Counted from the first letter of the stretch, positions 1 through 13,035 are shown. The stretch is DNA of 64,000 nucleotides from Nageia nagi (GCA_050084985.1 JBITNC010000001.1:78988001-79052000); one strand, 5' to 3'. The notes: a model not told the origin generated them from the sequence alone. A program made the numbers and translations.

Positions 1-1088
1 TTGCTCCAAAAAAACTCCTGAGGATCTTAAAATGAACTCATGATTGCAAGCAAAGTACACTGGGGCTTTAATAAAGAATTTATTATATATGAATATACAG
101 GTACTATTATTTTTAATATGAAATGATGCAAAATGATATGGATGATCATCAATTGAATATATTTTGAATTTTTGCACTTCATATAAAAAAACTAACATCG
201 TCACTAGCATGTAATGACTATAAATTATTTGTAATTAGGGCATATGAAAATTTCATTTAATATTTTCTCATTTTTACAATTATTTTGTGCATATGCAATG
301 TTCTATAGATAAGGATCAAAATTGTTGAAGACATGATCATCAAATTTTAGGCATATCACACTACCAATGAGGTATATAAAAAATGGAAAATTTATGCAAA
401 TTTAAGTATTAGGCCTTTGAATGTTTGAATATATGGCATATTTATGGAAGCTAAATACTATTTTTTATTAAAAAATGCTTTTATAACCATGGTCACTCCA
501 TGAGCAACATCTCTTATCAATTACAAGATTAGTTCAAGCATGATTCATTAAAATTTCTCAATAGCTTGGCACCTATAGAGTATGAGTTGTCTATCATATT
601 AGTCTATACATCATGGATATTACAAGCTTGTGGCATGAAAGAGGATTTCATGTGTTTGCTCTTTATAGACTATGAGTTGTCTATCATGGTAGTTTATATA
701 TCATGATTTATAATATTATGAGTTGCATCAGCCATAGTGATATACTGCATATTATATTTATTTCATCCTTACTATTTACATTATTTATTCTTTCATGTAT
801 GTGATATATATGGGTATATGTTGCTTTATTCTATAGGTATTATCCAAACAAGTAGGATTGACATAGACCAGTCACCTCATATAAGGACTCCTATTTTTGG
901 CTTACTTACCAAATGCAGGATGAGCTACAAGAAACCAAGAACAAAGGGGGGCAAATAACATATCTTATTCAACATATTGATCAAAATAGGTAAGTTCACT
1001 TTACCATTGAAAATATTTTCTCTTCTTTGAACTTCTTTGGACTATTCAATTTCAATGCTTTTTCACTACATATCCAAAGAGAGGAAAA
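1..1088 (+). mobile_element. Element H, 3' internal tail, non-coding
   Basis: No recognisable coding region lies here. The stretch ends in a purine run (about 1,076-1,088, AAAGAGAGGAAAA) directly before an LTR start TGTAGACACC, so I read it as the 3' internal end of an LTR retrotransposon whose body lies left of the window. It contains a diverged direct repeat of about 45 bp (573-616 and 663-707, both with the phrase TATGAGTTGTCTATCAT). The largest open frame (737-958) has no family features. Confidence 0.5.
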
Positions 1089-1819
1089 TGTAGACACCTA
1101 AAAAATGATTTATTATTTATTTAATAAATCATATTTAGACTCATTAAATAATTAATTGAAAATAATACATAAATCAAGATAAAGTGCTATTATATTACAA
1201 TACCATGTGCTAGGGCCAATGCAATATCATATACCATGGTTTATATTTTAAATTATCTTATATACAGAAAAGATTATTATTATTGCTATGTGTTAGCTTT
1301 CACTTATTTTCATTTTCTTACAAGTTATAAATATGAGAGGTGAAATATGACATCTTTATCAAATCTCTCTAATAGGTGGTTGTCCCAAACATCAAACTTA
1401 TGGTGTCTCTTGGTGCCACCTATCTTGAGAAATTTTTTATACTCTTTGAGCTTTGTCATTTCTCCTTTGTGTGTGACATGAATCATCTAGTTCCATGTAG
1501 CCAATGGTGTACCATTATCTAGCCACCAATGATCTACACTTATTAGATCAAGAGTTCTAGATTTTACAGAATGACTCATGGTACCATTCTTGTGAATATT
1601 TATTACAAGCTCATCTGAAATCTTATTGCAATCCTTTGAAGATTCATTGTTGTCCTGCTTTAAGGATTGTACATAAACTAAGTACTTGCTCCACTCTGTA
1701 TCAAGTTTATGTGTTTCATGTACATTTTTTGTATATCTAATATAGAGCATATCATTGTATAAATCATTATATTCGTAGACCATTTATTTATTTATTAATT
1801 ACATACTTTTGGGTCTACA
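1089..1819 (+). repeat. LTR of element H (3' LTR)
   Basis: It starts TGTAGACACC and ends GGGTCTACA, the short inverted termini typical of plant Ty3/gypsy LTRs, and a polypurine tract precedes it. Directly after its end an integrase tail resumes mid-protein, as expected if H inserted into another element. The flanking 5-mers GAAAA and AGGTC do not match, which fits a 3' LTR of a full element (5' side outside the window) rather than a solo LTR. Boundaries are good to a few bases. Confidence 0.6.
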
Positions 1820-1820
1820 A

Positions 1821-1937
1821 GGTCCTTACATTATAATCAACAAATATGGTTTAGGAGCATACCAATTAGAAACTTTGAAAGGTGTTGAAGAACTTGAACC
1901 AATTAATATTATTCACCTTCAATCCTTCTATGCCTAG
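1821..1937 (+). pseudogene. Ty3/gypsy integrase C-terminal tail (element G)
   Basis: An open stretch of 38 codons plus TAG begins with GPYII, keeps a GLGAYQLETLKG-like block and ends HLQSFYA-stop. It aligns column by column with the integrase C-terminus of element C (GPYIIKKKFGKGTYHL through HLQPFYT-stop at 49,580-49,688) and of element D (13,129-13,250, minus). The upstream integrase is missing because the LTR of H sits directly before it, so the rest of G lies left of the window. It is a fragment with no function of its own. Confidence 0.75.
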
Positions 1938-4165
1938 ACAACACTAGCAACACCAAAAATTTTGAAAAATATTTTACCAAAATAATAAAAAATAGAAAAT
2001 GCAAAAAAAGTAAAACATGTCAAAAGCACAAAAATAAACATAAAAAATACAAAATTCAAAAAGAGTCTTGCATAGCATGTCTTTTTTCACCAATCATAAT
2101 CCTCCCTCTATCTTATCTTACCATAATGGAAAGGTTTTTAAGATCTATATAAAGTAGCTCAAGATTCATTTTCATCCATCACTTATCTTGTATCAACACC
2201 TTTAGATCATTGCATTTGGAGTCCATCCTTAGTGTTTTTCCATTTTTAATGTCATCCTACCCTTTTTTGGGTGCATGGGAATCAAAAGTCACTCATCTCC
2301 TATCCACACTTAGTCTAGTTATGTACACTTGTATTTACTTTTTCATCACTTGTATATATATCATCAATTATGGCATGGACCATTGGACATCATCTTTTAC
2401 CTAATATGGTATGGAGCTAGAACATGTCCTACACATTAAGATGGAACTTGGTCCTTACATATTTTTCACTTTACATCGTGTCATTTTTATATTCCTATGT
2501 CAATGTTCTCCATTATTTATCATTGCATCCATCATCTTGGGGCCATTGAATGACACTGCTTAGCATCAATCCCAAAGTTGTTCGACAAAAGAGCTCATTC
2601 TACACATTAAAATGGAAGTCAACCCCAAATCCATTTTCATTTTTCTCATGTTCACTTATTATTTTGTGGCATTATTTGATCTTTTTTTATATTTTCCTAT
2701 GTCAAATTTAATTCATTTTATCTCACTTTATTGAAATTTACACTTTGCACCTTTTTGCAATTTGAACTTTTTGCCTTTCATTTTGTATTCAAAAACTTAC
2801 TTAACCATGTTAGTTTCCTAAAATATATTTTATTCACTACATAATTCTAAATATGGTCACATTACATAAGATTCATTATGTTTTTATTGTCCCATATGTC
2901 TTCTTTTTCCTCTAAAGTGAACTACTTTGCCACTTTGGTCACTTTTTCAACCTATATCATTTTGAGTCATTTCGTTATTTCAATTTGTAAAATTATATTA
3001 TTTGTTTTGGTATTTATTATTATACCTTTTCAAGTCATTTTGACTTTTTTTATAACCATTCCCAAGTCCATTTTGGTTTAGGACCAAAGGTCCCAAAATT
3101 TGACACCTTAGAAAACTGGCTTTGGATTGCTAGTTTTAAACCTTCTAAAATAAGTCTATTTTTTATTATGTTAATTGCTACTAGATATTTTATATATTGT
3201 TAATCATTATACCAATTTTCATATTCTAATTTTATCATTTGATATCTTTATTAATGCCAAACATAAGCTCACTTGAAATAATGCCTTTTCAATGAGCACT
3301 AAATGTTTTTCACAAAATCCAATTTAAATCTAATTTTGGCTTCTAAAATAGGTCAAATGAACTTTGTTTTTTGTGTCATATTTTATATTACTTAGATTTA
3401 TCATCCATATATCTAATCATCAAACTTATTTTTCAAACTAACATGATGGTTGCTTGTTTTTAAAGTGTTAAAGTTGGTCATTTTTCACTTTTTTAAAAGT
3501 GTTAAAATTGTAAAATTCTTATTTTGGTTCATTTTAGTTATATTTTTGTAACATTTATAAGTCATTATTTTTGAACATGCAACATATTAAAGTTGGTTTT
3601 CTTTATGTTACCTCACTAGGGGCCCAAGGTACATGTTTCTCATCCAAATTCTTATGCTAGAAGAGTTTGGGTATTTTTTGTTATAGACCTAAGTTAAACT
3701 TAAACTAGAAGGAGAGTTTAATTATTCCAATGTTTTTTGCTTGTAGTTGGTTGTTTTTTATCTCAATAATGAACTAGAAAGAGGGATTAACTATTTTACT
3801 CATTATTCAATTTTTTTTTGTGTTATGGGTTGTCAACAACTGGTTTGAATCGCCAACATCCCAAGTAAATTGTTAGCATTCCTAGTCATAGTCAAAATAA
3901 AAAAGACAGTGACATATTATTTTCTTATTTGTCTTGTATATTTTCTAGAGCCTTGTCAATTTCTTGCTCCTCTTTCCATGATTAACCTATCTATTTTCCA
4001 CCACATCATATTTAATGGGCCACGATTCCATTAAAGAGGAGGCCAACATTCTAGATGAGGCTAATTAAAGAGGAGGTAGGGTTTTAAAGCCCTCATTTTT
4101 TTTTTCTTAATGTGTTAATTTTAGGACTTAATTTAAAAAATAAAAACCATAGGAATAGTTTTTAT
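1938..4165. other. AT-rich spacer, probably 3' region of element G
   Basis: I see no gene. The sequence directly follows an integrase stop codon, so it should be the 3' untranslated region of element G. Near 3,085-3,112 a purine-rich stretch is followed by TTTGACACCTTAG, which could be a decayed LTR start, but I cannot find the matching end. Short open frames at 2,210-2,404 and 2,878-3,081 are low-complexity and hydrophobic, as AT-rich DNA produces by chance. Confidence 0.35.
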
Positions 4166-4639
4166 TTTAGTTTTTTTGGCAAAGGTAAATGTATTCATTG
4201 CCAAAAAAAGAAAAATTAAGGTTTTTGGTTGACCTCAAAAACTAGTTACAAACTACAAAGTAGATTTTCAACAAGCACTACCTAAAGCATATTACAATAA
4301 AAATAAGATAAAGAGAAATACCACAAGGGCCTAATACAAACTAAAAAATAACACCTAATAGTATGCTGGTACAAAACTAACAAAATCCAAAAGTGGAAGG
4401 GTCCACACAATTAGTCATCAAGCCGAGTCAGTAGTAGTTGGGTCATTGAGGTAGGCCTTTTGCATAGTGTATTACATTTTGCCTTATGTTCAATGGGTGG
4501 AGAAAAATATTAGTCTAGGTTAGAATCAAATTCCATACAATACCCATTTTTTATGTTGTGAATCACTAAGAGGATCTTTGCTACTTATTGAGTCTCCCTT
4601 GCTAATGTTGCTAAATTTGATTCTACATTTCATTCTCAT

Positions 4640-5480
4640 ATAAGCCATTCTCATCATATTCCTTTTGATTTCCAATTGAGTGAGGGGGAATAGAATCTAA
4701 ATTCCTATCATAAATAAGTTTTATCAACCCCTAATGGATTGGAATTCCTTACTTTGGAAAGTTTTCCCTCTCCACTAAATGCTTGAGAGAGTGAGACAAA
4801 AAATAAGCAAAGTTCAACTCTATCTCTAGGAAGTGGGTTATGATCGCCATATGTAAACCTAGGACCATAAAAATCCTTACTTCAAGAGTGAAATAGTCAA
4901 CAATCATCTCATAAATATATTTCCATTCATAAACCCTGATCTAAGCCTTTTCAAATGCACTATTTGTTACATGAAGAACTCTACCTCATGGTGGTTATTC
5001 TTCAATTATCTTTGGATAAATCTTCTCATCTCTAGAAAACTAGTAATTTGGGCAATACTCTCCTCATAAAACCTATAGGTCACCTTCCCTATGATGTCTC
5101 TATTCCCTTTCCACTGTTGAACAAGTTCCTTAGATAATCTCTCATCATATCCATGAAGATGATCAGTGAATAGAGAAACATTATAATTACACATTGTAAT
5201 CCACATTCTCCTATTCTCCTTATATCTCATGTTACTTACTAGCTCATTAATCTAGGATCCATTATGAGCTCCCTACAAGAACTTCTATGCAAATTTCCAA
5301 TCCTCTTGTATAGAGTTTGGGTTAAATAGAGCATGTAAAAAATTAATATAGATAAAGTAAAGATTAGTACACATGCAACAAGAACATTAATTGGATCATG
5401 AATCTTATCTTCCTAGGGCTTTTACATGATATTTTGCACTAATCAAGTGTGCCAACAGATCGAACAAAGATATATGAGCT
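4640..5480 (-). pseudogene. Decayed ORF of unknown family
   Basis: Read on the minus strand, a protein-like stretch runs from about 5,480 to 4,640, broken by several stops. The best open part is 5,006-5,230 (74 codons, starting MRYKENRRMW). Upstream, in the same style, comes HISLFDLLAHLISAKYHV; downstream, in shifted frames, comes an aromatic and Leu-rich stretch near 4,760-4,920. Amino-acid use is protein-like and not low-complexity. I do not recognise the family. It lies directly downstream of the LINE remnant and in the same orientation, so it may be LINE-associated or an extra ORF of another retroelement. Confidence 0.35.
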
Positions 5481-5689
5481 GGCAATGGTGTATCTTCAGT
5501 ACATTTATAATAATCCTTCTACTTGCATCGCCATTATACACTTTTTGGAGTTGGATATTGAACACAAATACTATGATTTCAAAGTGGCTCTAAAATCTAA
5601 TGTTTAGTAAAGTAATTAACATTGGATTATTGAATTTAAAACACCCCTTTTTCCCACATTTTCATCTTTTATGAATCTATTAGTCCCAA

Positions 5690-6470
5690 TTAAGATATTC
5701 TCCATGAATAAATTAATAGCTTATTGAAAAGTCTCCCTAGGATTTAAGTTGATCCCCTAAAAGATGTGTGATTTTCTCTCATGCCAAAGACTCCACCAAA
5801 CATGAGAAATTAAAATGGTATTCTTCTCTCTTTATTTGTTTGAATGATTTAAAAATTTCCATTGATCAAAGAGGTCTTTTGTATTACTTGGCATAACCTA
5901 GGACATGTCAATGCTTTGAAGAACTAGTCCCATGACTTGGTAAGTAAGGATGCAATGAAACAAAATATGGTTTTGGCTCTCCTCCACCTAGTGATAGAGG
6001 AAACATCTATTTTCCAATTGAAATCCTTTATGAATGAGCATATCAATGGTCAAAATTGCTCGATGAGTAGTCATCCATAGGAAGAATGCCAATTTAGGAA
6101 GAAGACCCTTATTCCAGATCTTGTTCCATAACTTGTTAACAAAAATATTCATATTAGTCCAATCAATTACCTCCTTAATACTAAATTTTCCTTCCTTCAT
6201 AAATCTACACTCAATTTGGTCTTCCATATTTATATCCTAAAGCTTAATTTTATGTATGTCTTCTCGAATCTTATTTAGGTGTATCATAACCCAATTTGTT
6301 ATAGTTTCAAATTTCTTATAAGAAATGAGGGGATGATCTCTAACCCAAGTGTCCTCCCAAAAGAAAACCTAATTACAATTTTTTATTTTCCATCTAACAT
6401 TTGGGAGAAGAATTTATTTCACAGCTCTCAAACCATTCTAGAAGGAAAACCCAATAGGCATATTCTGAAT
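5690..6470 (-). pseudogene. LINE (non-LTR) reverse transcriptase C-terminal fragment with zf-RVT domain
   Basis: On the minus strand the order is: an FWEDTWVRDHPL motif, typical of the segment after the LINE RT domain (about 6,350); then FSIKEVIDW and NKIWNKGLLPKLAFFLWM, the core of the zf-RVT domain (5,988-6,227); then a C-terminal part with WVMPSNTKDLFDQW and VWWSLWHERK (about 5,780-5,960). The reading frame shifts at least twice. The RT catalytic domain and endonuclease are absent, so this is a 5'-truncated or interrupted copy. It lies just upstream of the PMD exon of element D and probably replaced or interrupted that gene's first exon. Confidence 0.75.
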
Positions 6471-6738
6471 TTGAATAAAGAAATTGAAACCTTCTAAATA
6501 TTTAGCTTTACATGGGAATAATTATTTTTGTGTTAAAATATTTTTTAATCATTTAGATTTTTAATTTTGATTTTTTTAAGTTTTTTTGAGATTTTTACAA
6601 ATTTTTGATCGTAATCACTAGCTAGAGCCAAAGGGATTCATAATCATCAACAATTTTGCAACTTTGTTACTAACCATCAGTATTAAGCCTTAAATTTTTA
6701 TTATTTCTTTTAATTAGCTTAATTAATTGGCTTCTTAG

Positions 6739-8749
6739 GTTCACAATGTCTTCAAGCCCAAAGGGAATTATCCCAACATCCTATAGGAGGGATTATATCC
6801 ACTGGGAGTACCCTATATGGATTATATCCACTGGGAGTACCCTCTTTTAGCTTCTTTTCTTGAGAGGTGGGACTCTATCACTTGTATCTTTCATCTCTTG
6901 ATAAGGGAGATAACTATTATTATGGAGGATATTCACTATATATACCAATTACCCATTCTTGGTTAGTGCATTTAGCATACAATCAATAGAGATGACATTC
7001 TACTAGCATTTCCTACTTATATGGGGATGACAAAGTGGATACAATTATGTCTAAGATCAAATCAGAGGCCATTAGGTACTATCAGTACTCATGGGAGGAT
7101 CAATAGGGGAGTGTCATATTTTCTTTCCTAATGGGCATGATTCAATTTTATGCCTTACCTAATATAGGCAATGGTAGATTTCTATGATCATTATTACTTA
7201 TTATTGCAGATATGATTTAGCATGGCATAGTGTATGCTTGGGTGCCTACCTTGTCAGAGCAATATTATAGAGAGTTATTTTTCTACTTATATAATAATAG
7301 AGCCTCATTTTATGACCATTACTCTTCAATCATGAGCATACAAGCATATTGCAATGGATCTTCCTCTCGGACTTCATGTTCATAGTTTTTTCCATCTATA
7401 GAGAGTATTTTGCTAGCATCATGAGGTGGAGGGAGGACTTTAACATTAATCTAATAAATGGAATCTATATGGATGTTCATTATTAATGCACTATGCTTAC
7501 TCATCTAGTTCCTAATCATGTTAGGTTTAGGTCTTACCATTTATATCTAGCATAGGATGATCTTGAGGCTAAGCTTACATGGAGCAGATAAGCTAGGGTT
7601 CTTAGTGGTCAATAGATCAAGTTTCTAGAGTTCTTTAATTTTGATTGCATCAAGCATAAATTCAATCTTATGCAAGATGTACCTTGAAATCCTATGAGAT
7701 ACCAATGAGATGGGACTCTTCCCATCGATGGACTTCAGAATTTGGTTTATGTAGAGGCTAATCCTACTTAAAGGGAGGGTATAGATGAGGAAGTTATAGA
7801 TGATGATGTGGGTGTCATCAAGATGTTTACTTCTTGGTGGTAGGTTTAGTTAGATGAGGGAGATGAGGATGATTAAGATTTATGAGTACATTAGTGCATG
7901 GAGGATCTTATGGTTAGACATGATGTAGTTGAGGGTCAAGATGTTGGAATGGGAGCTGAGGGAGATATTCTAGAGATGGATGTTCTAGGTGAGGAGGATG
8001 TCCCTCATTTTGAGGATACATGGGTAGAAAATATAGGAAAGGGAGGTGTAGAGGAGGAGGTACCTACCCTGTAGGTTCCTAGAATTGATGCACTACTAGG
8101 TGAGATTTTAGAGTTGAAGTTTTTATTAGCCTATATTAGATCATTTCTTGACTAATCTCATGGATAAATTGATTTCATGCATGCTTAGTTGAAGAAATAC
8201 AAGAATTATAGCAAGGACAAGCTTAGATATAGTGCCAAGCATGATCATTATAGGTAGGAGAGAGATACAACTCAAGCCATGGTTTAAAATTTATAGCAAT
8301 AACTTGGTATAGCTGGTACATTAGTAGGTGTAGAGAGATAGTCCTCATCATTCATTAAGGACATTTACATGTAGTAGGATTACTACCATAGGGTTATGGA
8401 TACTTGGTTGGTGGGTTTTCATGCATATGCACCTTATTTTAACTATCATATTCCTCCTCTAAGTTATATTTTCTTATATATTCATATACTTTCTATAGCT
8501 ACATCTAGCAGAACATAGGGTGCTTCTAGCTTGAAGAGAGATTAGGCTAGGGGTGTAGCTTCTCATAATAGGAGTGTAACAACTACTTTTTCTCATCATC
8601 ATCTAGTATTAGCTAAGCTATAAGCAGTAGGATGAGATTGGAGCATATGTAGTCCCATAGTTCTAACTCATAGGGGTTAGGAGATAGGTGAGACCAATAG
8701 CCAGGGTGGTGGTGAGGGTAGCGAGTATGAGGATGCCCCCACAAATTGA
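6739..8749 (+). pseudogene. Plant mobile domain (PMD) protein, exon 2, antisense in element D
   Basis: The frame opens at a splice acceptor (CTTCTTAG, AG at 6,737-6,738) with VHNVFKPKGNYPNI, then HWEYPLLASFLERWD, FHLLIREITIIMEDIHYI and QLPILG. This is the PMD (aminotransferase-like) signature: a WD pair, FH, and an E-D pair before a LP-x-x-G motif. Further on come a helical part near 8,150-8,280, DYYHRVMDTW near 8,375 and a Ser/Thr/Gly-rich tail ending EDAPTN-TGA at 8,747-8,749. It aligns with the antisense PMD genes of elements C and E. A 29-bp direct duplication (6,791-6,843) has replaced about 20 residues before HWEYP, and many TAG stops have accumulated. The first exon is not found; the LINE fragment sits where it should be. 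Confidence 0.75.
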
Positions 8750-9799
8750 CCACTATGATTACAAGTTATGGTATGTTGTTATTGATTTATGATACTTATG
8801 GTTAGACTTATATTCATTGATGGATGTTATATTATATTCATTTTTTTTGGATCATAATGATCATGATCGGGGGTTTTATTGGATGGATGTTTATTGATGG
8901 CTAGATGATGGAAATTACATTATTATTTTTTATATATATATGTGATGATATTTTCTACACTTATGTTTATTATATTGGTTTTGATGAATTATAGTTTGAT
9001 ATTATCATGTGTTGTGTTATGATTGATGATTGTTAGGTTATATCTTAATTTTCATGTTATATATCATGATGATAGATTTGTTGATGCTTATTTTCATTGT
9101 ATCACATAATATTTAATATCTTGATGAATGAATGGTTTAAATATAATATGATTATTTAATAATTTTTTAGAACATTTTAGTTATCTTCTATATTTTGGAT
9201 AATATTTTATTTGTAATTGTACAAAATTAGATATCATCATTTTTATTTTTCTTAGCTATTTATACATGGGATGATGTATGTATGTATGTAAGATGGTATG
9301 AATGGTATAAATGATATGAACACACATGGATGGATATATGAATGTATAATGTTATGAGTGTACACATATGAATAAATGAATATGAATGGATGGTATAACT
9401 ATTTAGATGTTAAACATGACAATTTAGTTAACCTACCAAGATTATAACAATGGGATATATGTATTATGGAATGAAGTGGATGTATAATATAATAAATAAG
9501 TGTAATATGTACTATATTCACATTAAATTCATCAAATAATATTTTGTTTCAATTTCTTCTACTAAGAATGATATAAAATAAAGTTATGATACATTTAAGT
9601 TTATTATGAACTCATGTGTGTGTAATGATATTCATTTCCTTCTTTTAACATTAGCTAATTTAATATTTCAAGAGCATAAACTTTATAAGCTAATTCATCC
9701 ATGTGAAACATTTATAGGTCCATCTCAAAGGTTGGATATGTCACTTCTTCATAAGGTATAACTCACTTCTAGACAAACGTTCATAGCCTTGGTATATAT

Positions 9800-9882
9800 T
9801 AACCCCTAGATCACATTACAACCTTGCTCTATTGTTAGTCAGCCATCCAAAGCCCCGATAGAGGATACTGTAATCACCCAAG
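9800..9882 (-). other. Conserved structured spacer block (copy in element D)
   Basis: Read on the minus strand, this block matches element C 51,487-51,572 at most positions, including the core CGGGGCT(A/T)TGGATG and a trailing GAGCAAGGTTGTA. The core is enclosed by an inverted repeat CTCTAT/ATAGAG (9,858-9,863 and 9,827-9,832). In C the same arms read CTCTAC/GTAGAG, so both arms changed together. An A-rich tract precedes the block in both elements. It belongs to no ORF. Its role is unknown; its position between a sense ORF and a convergent antisense gene would suit an RNA 3'-end or processing element. Confidence 0.6.
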
Positions 9883-10198
9883 ATTTCTACTTTTATTTTC
9901 TTTTTTTATTTTTTTCTTTCTATTTTATATGTACATTTTTTCTCTCTATCTTTTCCTTTCTATCCTATCTCTTGGGTTAGAGATGAAGTGAAATAATGGG
10001 ATGAATAATCACTTGAAATTATGCTCAAGGAACATCAAATTTTTTATTGTTTTAAGATTTATAACGTGTAAAAGTGTATGAGTTCACAATATCCTATTAG
10101 TATATCAACCTCATGTTTGTTTATTATCCAAAGTTTTAGAAACCTTGTAGAAGATGTTTCAATGAAATAGGGTATGAATATTATACCTATAAACTAAT

Positions 10199-10200
<2 letters not shown>

Positions 10201-10252
<52 letters not shown>
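10201..10252. repeat. TA microsatellite, about 26 units
   Basis: Uninterrupted TA dinucleotides, followed by AT-rich sequence with further short TATATA runs at about 10,450-10,485. Confidence 0.95.
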
Positions 10253-10258
<6 letters not shown>

Positions 10259-12249
10259 CACACACATATATGTATGTATGAATGATATATGGGTGACTAT
10301 GTAGGGTGTATACATACTTATCTTGGTAGGTTACTATGATCATCATGCTTTACATTTAATAACTTCACAATGAAGGAAAAAATGGACAAAATGAACATAA
10401 TGGTATGATGTAAACACATAGGGCAATGCACACCAAAATTATCTTCAAAATATATATTTATATATATAATATTATATATATATATTTTTATAATTTTTTT
10501 GTTTTATCTTAATTTTTAATTTTTTAATTGATGTCTTCTACATATACATAATGGATTTCAACTCGAGTGAGGGTTTGATGTAAATCACTATGGGAGATGA
10601 GGTGAAAATGAAAAAGAGTAAGAATGACATGTTGACATTCCAACGAGTGGCATGGTGAGTGAAAAACATAGTAAACATGAAATACCAATAAAAAACATTC
10701 ACATATATTACATGGAAAATGGTGAGCCCATAAAAATACTCTAAAGGATGTAAGGATGGTGAACCATAGAATTTAATGAGTCTACAGATATATGGGCTAA
10801 TACATAAATTAATCATAATCCTCCATATGACATTCAATTTAGAAAGTAGGCAGATGAGATTTTAGAGAAATTCTTCATCATGTATGTTATGCATTAGGAA
10901 AGTTCCCCAACACGGTCTATGATCAAGATAGAGGCATACCCAAAAGGAATATTTTAGAGCATTATAAGTATGGTCATACCTATCCAATAGACTCATTAAT
11001 ATCATCATAGATAAAATCTTGTGTTGAACACCCTCAAGTAAATCATAAAAGTGATCTATATATACATCTAATGGTTGGACTTGACTTTCTACATGGTCAC
11101 TTGAAAATGCACATGGTGAATGTGAGATGTAAAGGGAAGATAATTCTTAAGGAGTGGGTGTAATGTGATATGGATAAAATACCTCTTAATTGGTAGGTTC
11201 AAAAGCACAATGAGGATGACTCATGATGCTTGGTATTTTAGAATACAATCAACCATATGTAATATCATATGCAAATTTTAGAAGTTTCACAAGGTTTTCT
11301 AAAGACATAACATATATAAATCTTTTATTTGCATGAGAATAATTAATAGGAATCAAAAGATCAAGTAAAATATACAACATACACACATGTATATGACATA
11401 ATTTTTTATTTTATTTTAAATTTTTCAATAGTTTTGTTGTTTTTTTTTCTAATATTTTTATTTTCTTTTTTGTGTGTTTTTTACAATGAAATATGATTTA
11501 CAACCCTTGAGTGATGATGATAAATAGCTTTCCTACAAATAACCCAATGTCCATGATTAAAGAAGTAATAGTAAGGAGGTCACAATTGAAGGTGAGTAGG
11601 ACCTTGTCCTATAAGAGATGGTTGGGAATGAATGGGATATGAAATGAGGGGTAGGATTGGTGATTGTGGTTTAAACTTCCTAATGAATATTGAATTCTAT
11701 TGATGAAGTTGAATATTCAATATGTTCTTTAGGATATTTCAAACAAGAAGGTATGTATGTAAGATGTAGAGAAATGGGAGGTAGTGGAATTGATGGTAAT
11801 GGAGAAGTCCAAGGTGGAAAGTATGGAATGAGGCTCCCTATAGAAACATAAAAGCTTTTATTATCAATTATATTATAAAACTATACTTTTCCAATATCCT
11901 TAATTTTTTTTCTTTCATTTAGATGTTGATTGATTTTCTCAAATCATGTTTTCACATTCAAGGGATTTTTTGTGCAACAACTATTACTAAACAATGAACT
12001 GTAATCATATACAACTCATCCTTGGGAAAATATGGCACAAATTATGACAATACTTGATCAAAAATGATTGAAATAAAAATAAGAGGGTAACCCATAAATT
12101 TGATATGAACATCTCTAATGCAATCTATCATAATTTTGGGTTTATCTTAGGGCTAATGTAGACAAAACCATTATATTAAACTCATTTTGGATTCTTGTTC
12201 CATACACATTTCTTGTGCCTTAATTTGAATTGCAATCTTTAAACCACTT

Positions 12250-13035
12250 ATTTTTATTTCCATGCATTTGATACATGAGTTTCAAATAATTTTTTGGCTA
12301 TTTCTAGTTGTACTTCTTTGGGTAAGTTAAGAAAATATGCCATAAGTAATGAAAGAAGTTTTTTGAAGTAATTGCATGTAAACATCTCCTTTATATCTAT
12401 CCATGAAACTTTGACCAATGCAATCAAATTGGATATATTCTTATTTAGGGATTTTTAACCTTTTGTTCATCATGATTTTTCCATGATAATTAGAATGTGA
12501 TGTGGATATGAATCTTGAATTTATTCAACAAAATCATTTATTGATATTCCTTTTAAGTCTTTTTGATTTCCTAGGTCTAAGCACAAATGAAGGAAAAATC
12601 ATATATTAAATTTTGATGACACATGTCTCCTATGAGTTGATTCAATCAAATCATGATTGGATTTAATCTTTATAGATTTTGGGATCCAACCTCTAGCACC
12701 TAATCATTAAAAACATATTCAAGAATAAGTTTAGGTGCTACAGTTGGCCAATACAAGCAGAGTAAATTTATTGTATGTACTTCCTATTTTAATATTTTTT
12801 CCTTTAACACAAATTTTGCAACCATCATATGTACCTATACCATGATGTAAGGCTAGATCCCTCTATATGTCAATAGGTAATCGAAGAACATATTATGCTC
12901 CTAAGAAAGTGAACTTAGTGAGTTTGGATATGGTTCTATCTCCCAAATATCTAGACTTCTTAAACCAAGGTCCTTGCCTTATTCCTTTCCTTTCTAGTGG
13001 CACATGGACACTCTTACTTCTCTTAATTATAATTT
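12250..13035 (-). pseudogene. Post-integrase sense ORF of element D (unknown function)
   Basis: On the minus strand, directly after the integrase stop of D, translated pieces align with the post-integrase ORF of element C (49,770-51,014). KSRYLGD near 12,960 matches SPRYPGD in C. SFMDRYKGDVYMQLL near 12,400 matches GFKSRYDKDLFMKVI. After a frameshift, LPKEVQLEIAKKLFETH near 12,330 matches MPTEIQQKLALTFYDTC. The protein family is not one I recognise. It has several stops and at least one frameshift. Because the two elements are otherwise well diverged, the shared similarity argues the ORF was a real protein when the elements were active. Confidence 0.6.

Larger units (their letters stand above)
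8750..12249. other. Element D spacer between sense ORF and antisense PMD gene
   Basis: This AT-rich region is largely non-coding. It holds a TGTA/ATGA-rich stretch (about 9,240-9,420), the conserved structured block (listed separately), an A-rich tract on the minus strand (9,888-9,960) matching the one at 51,428-51,472 in element C, and a TA microsatellite. An open frame at 10,538-10,837 (minus) is hydrophobic and AT-driven and has no counterpart in C. Confidence 0.5.

Noticed and set aside
737-958. 73-codon open frame, plus strand
   Set aside because: Tyr/Leu/His-rich composition typical of AT-rich DNA, with no matching relative.
1487-1783. 98-codon open frame, minus strand
   Set aside because: It lies wholly inside the LTR 1,089-1,819, has no family features, and no relative is seen elsewhere in the window.
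1084-1824. LTR of H as a solo LTR
   Set aside because: The flanking 5-mers GAAAA and AGGTC do not match, and a polypurine tract precedes the LTR. A 3' LTR of a full element fits better.
2878-3081. 67-codon hydrophobic frame that could look like a membrane peptide
   Set aside because: T-rich sequence gives Phe/Ile/Leu/Val runs by chance; no conserved start context and no homolog in other elements.
10538-10837. 99-codon minus-strand frame in element D
   Set aside because: Element C has no counterpart at the equivalent place, and the composition is AT-driven.
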